From an uncultured Sphingomonadaceae bacterium (lineage in GTDB: Bacteria > Pseudomonadota > Alphaproteobacteria > Sphingomonadales > Sphingomonadaceae): DNA of 64,000 nucleotides. The stretch is taken from assembly GCA_947504025.1 (NCBI GenBank), contig CANNFX010000001.1:1091501-1155500 (forward strand). Reading direction: 5' to 3'. Both the position numbers and the translations under genes were made by a program. The notes under the pieces were generated by a model that saw only the letters and a list, made by a program, of their open reading frames with translations, did not search any database and was not told the origin of the DNA. How positions within the stretch are numbered: position 1 is the first letter of the stretch; the number at the start of each line of letters is the position of its first letter. Shown in pieces: positions 63,023 through 64,000 of the stretch.

Positions 63023-63939
63023 ACGACCTCACGCACATCATAGACCTTGTCGACCATGCCAGCGCGTGAACCGCGCACCATGCACGAATTCACCCATGTA
63101 ACGCGATCCTCCTTCAGACGCCGGATATGACCCCGGCGCAAATGGGAGCGTTTCCCGCTGCCTGAGCCCCAAAAACCCTCGCCCTCGGCGCTGGCCCGTA
63201 GATGCAAAACGTGGAAGTCTTTCAGGGGCAGGTGACCCTTACGAATCCGCGATTTGTTGAGCTTGGTAGGCTGCTCCACAAGCCGGGTTTCAACATTGTT
63301 GCATGCCAGCGCCAGCGTTAAATCAAGATAGGCGTTAATCTCGTCCATCAGGTCTGAGGCGATGCTGTCCCGAGCACCAGATGGGCCGAACTTCGCCGCC
63401 ATTTGCGCCCCAACCTCTGGCAAGACCGGAATCCAACCGTCGATGCTCAGACGCGGCTGCTCTGCAGTTTTTGCCGAGATGCGACCGCTGCCGATCATAG
63501 CCTTAGCGACGTTGTCCACTGGGCCAGAAACATATTGAGCCTCGGGACTGATAATCGCAGCTGCGCACACAGGCATCCAAATGCCGAGCTCTTCGAAAAA
63601 GGAAATAGAGGCGATGGCAGTTCCACCTTCAGCCTCCCACGCAAGCGCAATGCGCTTAGGGCAGCGCGTTGCGCTAAACTCGTCGTCCCACATCTTCTCG
63701 GCAGCGTTGTATTCCAGTGCCACGATAGGAAACGGCGGGCTGAACGTTGCAGTCGGGACTTCAGGGCGCGGCTTGGACCGATCCATAAGCTCAGCGCCAT
63801 CAGGTAGTGCGAACACTTGAGCGCGGCGAAGTAAGCCACCGAGATTGTCTAACCCGGCACGGTCAACCTCTGAAAGTGCCTCTCGTATCTTTGCGAAATC
63901 AGTGAGGGCGTGATTGGTGAAGTTCAGCGGATTGGTCAC
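63019..63939 (-). CDS. Phage protein of unknown function in replication unit
   Basis: 306 residues from a GTG with GGGGAG upstream. The middle has FFEELGIWMPVCAAAI and the C-terminus RKGHLPLKDFHVLHL, then HLRRGHIRRLKEDRVTWVNSCMVRGSRAG. The latter basic His/Arg pattern could bind nucleic acid. No family name is recognised. It heads the visible replication unit, with overlap to the primase gene. Confidence 0.65.
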   Translation of the reverse strand: MTNPLNFTNHALTDFAKIREALSEVDRAGLDNLGGLLRRAQVFALPDGAELMDRSKPRPEVPTATFSPPFPIVALEYNAAEKMWDDEFSATRCPKRIALAWEAEGGTAIASISFFEELGIWMPVCAAAIISPEAQYVSGPVDNVAKAMIGSGRISAKTAEQPRLSIDGWIPVLPEVGAQMAAKFGPSGARDSIASDLMDEINAYLDLTLALACNNVETRLVEQPTKLNKSRIRKGHLPLKDFHVLHLRASAEGEGFWGSGSGKRSHLRRGHIRRLKEDRVTWVNSCMVRGSRAGMVDKVYDVREVV

Positions 63940-64000
63940 GATACGCTCCCCACCAAAAGGGTCTCGAACCGATTATAGGAAGCTTCTCGAAGGGCGCACC
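63936..64000 (-). CDS. End of an upstream phage gene (partial)
   Basis: On the minus strand the last 21 codons read CALREASYNRFETLLVGSVS then TGA, which overlaps the GTG start of the 306-aa protein (GTGA). Tight overlap is usual in this operon, so this is probably the 3' end of a gene that begins beyond the window. Too short to name. Confidence 0.4.
   Translation of the reverse strand, partial: CALREASYNRFETLLVGSVS

Larger units (their letters stand above)
32698..64000. mobile_element. HK97-type tailed prophage (right end outside window)
   Basis: It starts at the tRNA-Arg attachment site with a tyrosine integrase and continues through regulators, cargo, lysis, tail, head, terminase, NusG-like, primase and helicase-like genes. 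The long flexible-tail gene set (tape measure, tail tube, HK97 portal, protease, capsid) indicates a siphovirus. Nearly all structural genes are intact, so it may be inducible. Several tail chaperone and tail proteins resemble gene-transfer-agent families, which is usual in alphaproteobacteria. Confidence 0.93.

Overview
The window looks like an alphaproteobacterial chromosome of the Sphingomonadales, most likely Erythrobacteraceae. This rests on the style of the housekeeping proteins (PurH, Dxs, Rpe, IhfB, NnrU, an HxlR/thioesterase pair) and on sphingomonad-type lasso-peptide genes. It splits at about 32.7 kb into host chromosome on the left and a prophage on the right that runs off the window.

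Host part (1-32,697). A truncated PilZ gene, a tRNA-Leu(TAA), ihfB and a small GntR regulator come first. A peptide-use block follows: a POT transporter, a lipoprotein amidohydrolase, a second amidohydrolase that lacks the metal-binding HxH, and a secreted FKBP isomerase. Next come an HxlR regulator diverging from a thioesterase and NnrU across two near-identical operators, then dxs, a Zur/Fur regulator, msrA, a 45-aa membrane protein, an FAD oxidoreductase, and a purH / heparinase-like / rpe block.

From 18.2 to 22.9 kb lies a lasso-type RiPP cluster in the order B1-B2-A-C-D. Its 43-aa precursor has a lasso-like leader, but its tail contains no Asp or Glu that could close the usual macrolactam ring. 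From 23.5 to 30.1 kb is a lipid head-group or cell-envelope cluster: a MobA-like nucleotidyltransferase, a possible Tam41-like nucleotidyltransferase, a DAGK/LcbR-type lipid kinase, a CDP-alcohol phosphotransferase with an extra N-terminal region, a HIT protein, a sugar- or choline-phosphate cytidylyltransferase-like enzyme and a flippase-like protein. An M20 peptidase, a MarR regulator and a short MmgE/PrpD-like gene close the host part.

Prophage (32,698 to beyond 64,000). It is inserted in a tRNA-Arg(CCG) gene, of which only the 3' 49 nt remain at this junction. Reading inward there are a tyrosine integrase overlapped by an HTH (Xis-like) gene, a MerR-like protein and a regulator with three HTH-like repeats. 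A cargo block follows: Fic/Doc toxin-antitoxin, a SRAP protein and a Panacea-domain antitoxin with a membrane partner. Next are the lysis genes, the tail genes, the HK97-type head genes, terminase and HNH. The tail genes include a host-specificity protein ending in a Hint domain and tail chaperones joined by a predicted -1 frameshift. Last come a NusG-like protein, a repeat-rich AT-containing noncoding region that may be the phage origin, a DUF3987 helicase-like protein and a CHC2/Toprim primase. All lysis, morphogenesis and replication genes are on the minus strand and tightly overlapped.

The most promising leads are the unusual lasso-like precursor, the frameshifted tail chaperone, the candidate iteron origin, the Hint tail protein, the phage NusG paralogue and the Panacea-associated membrane protein.
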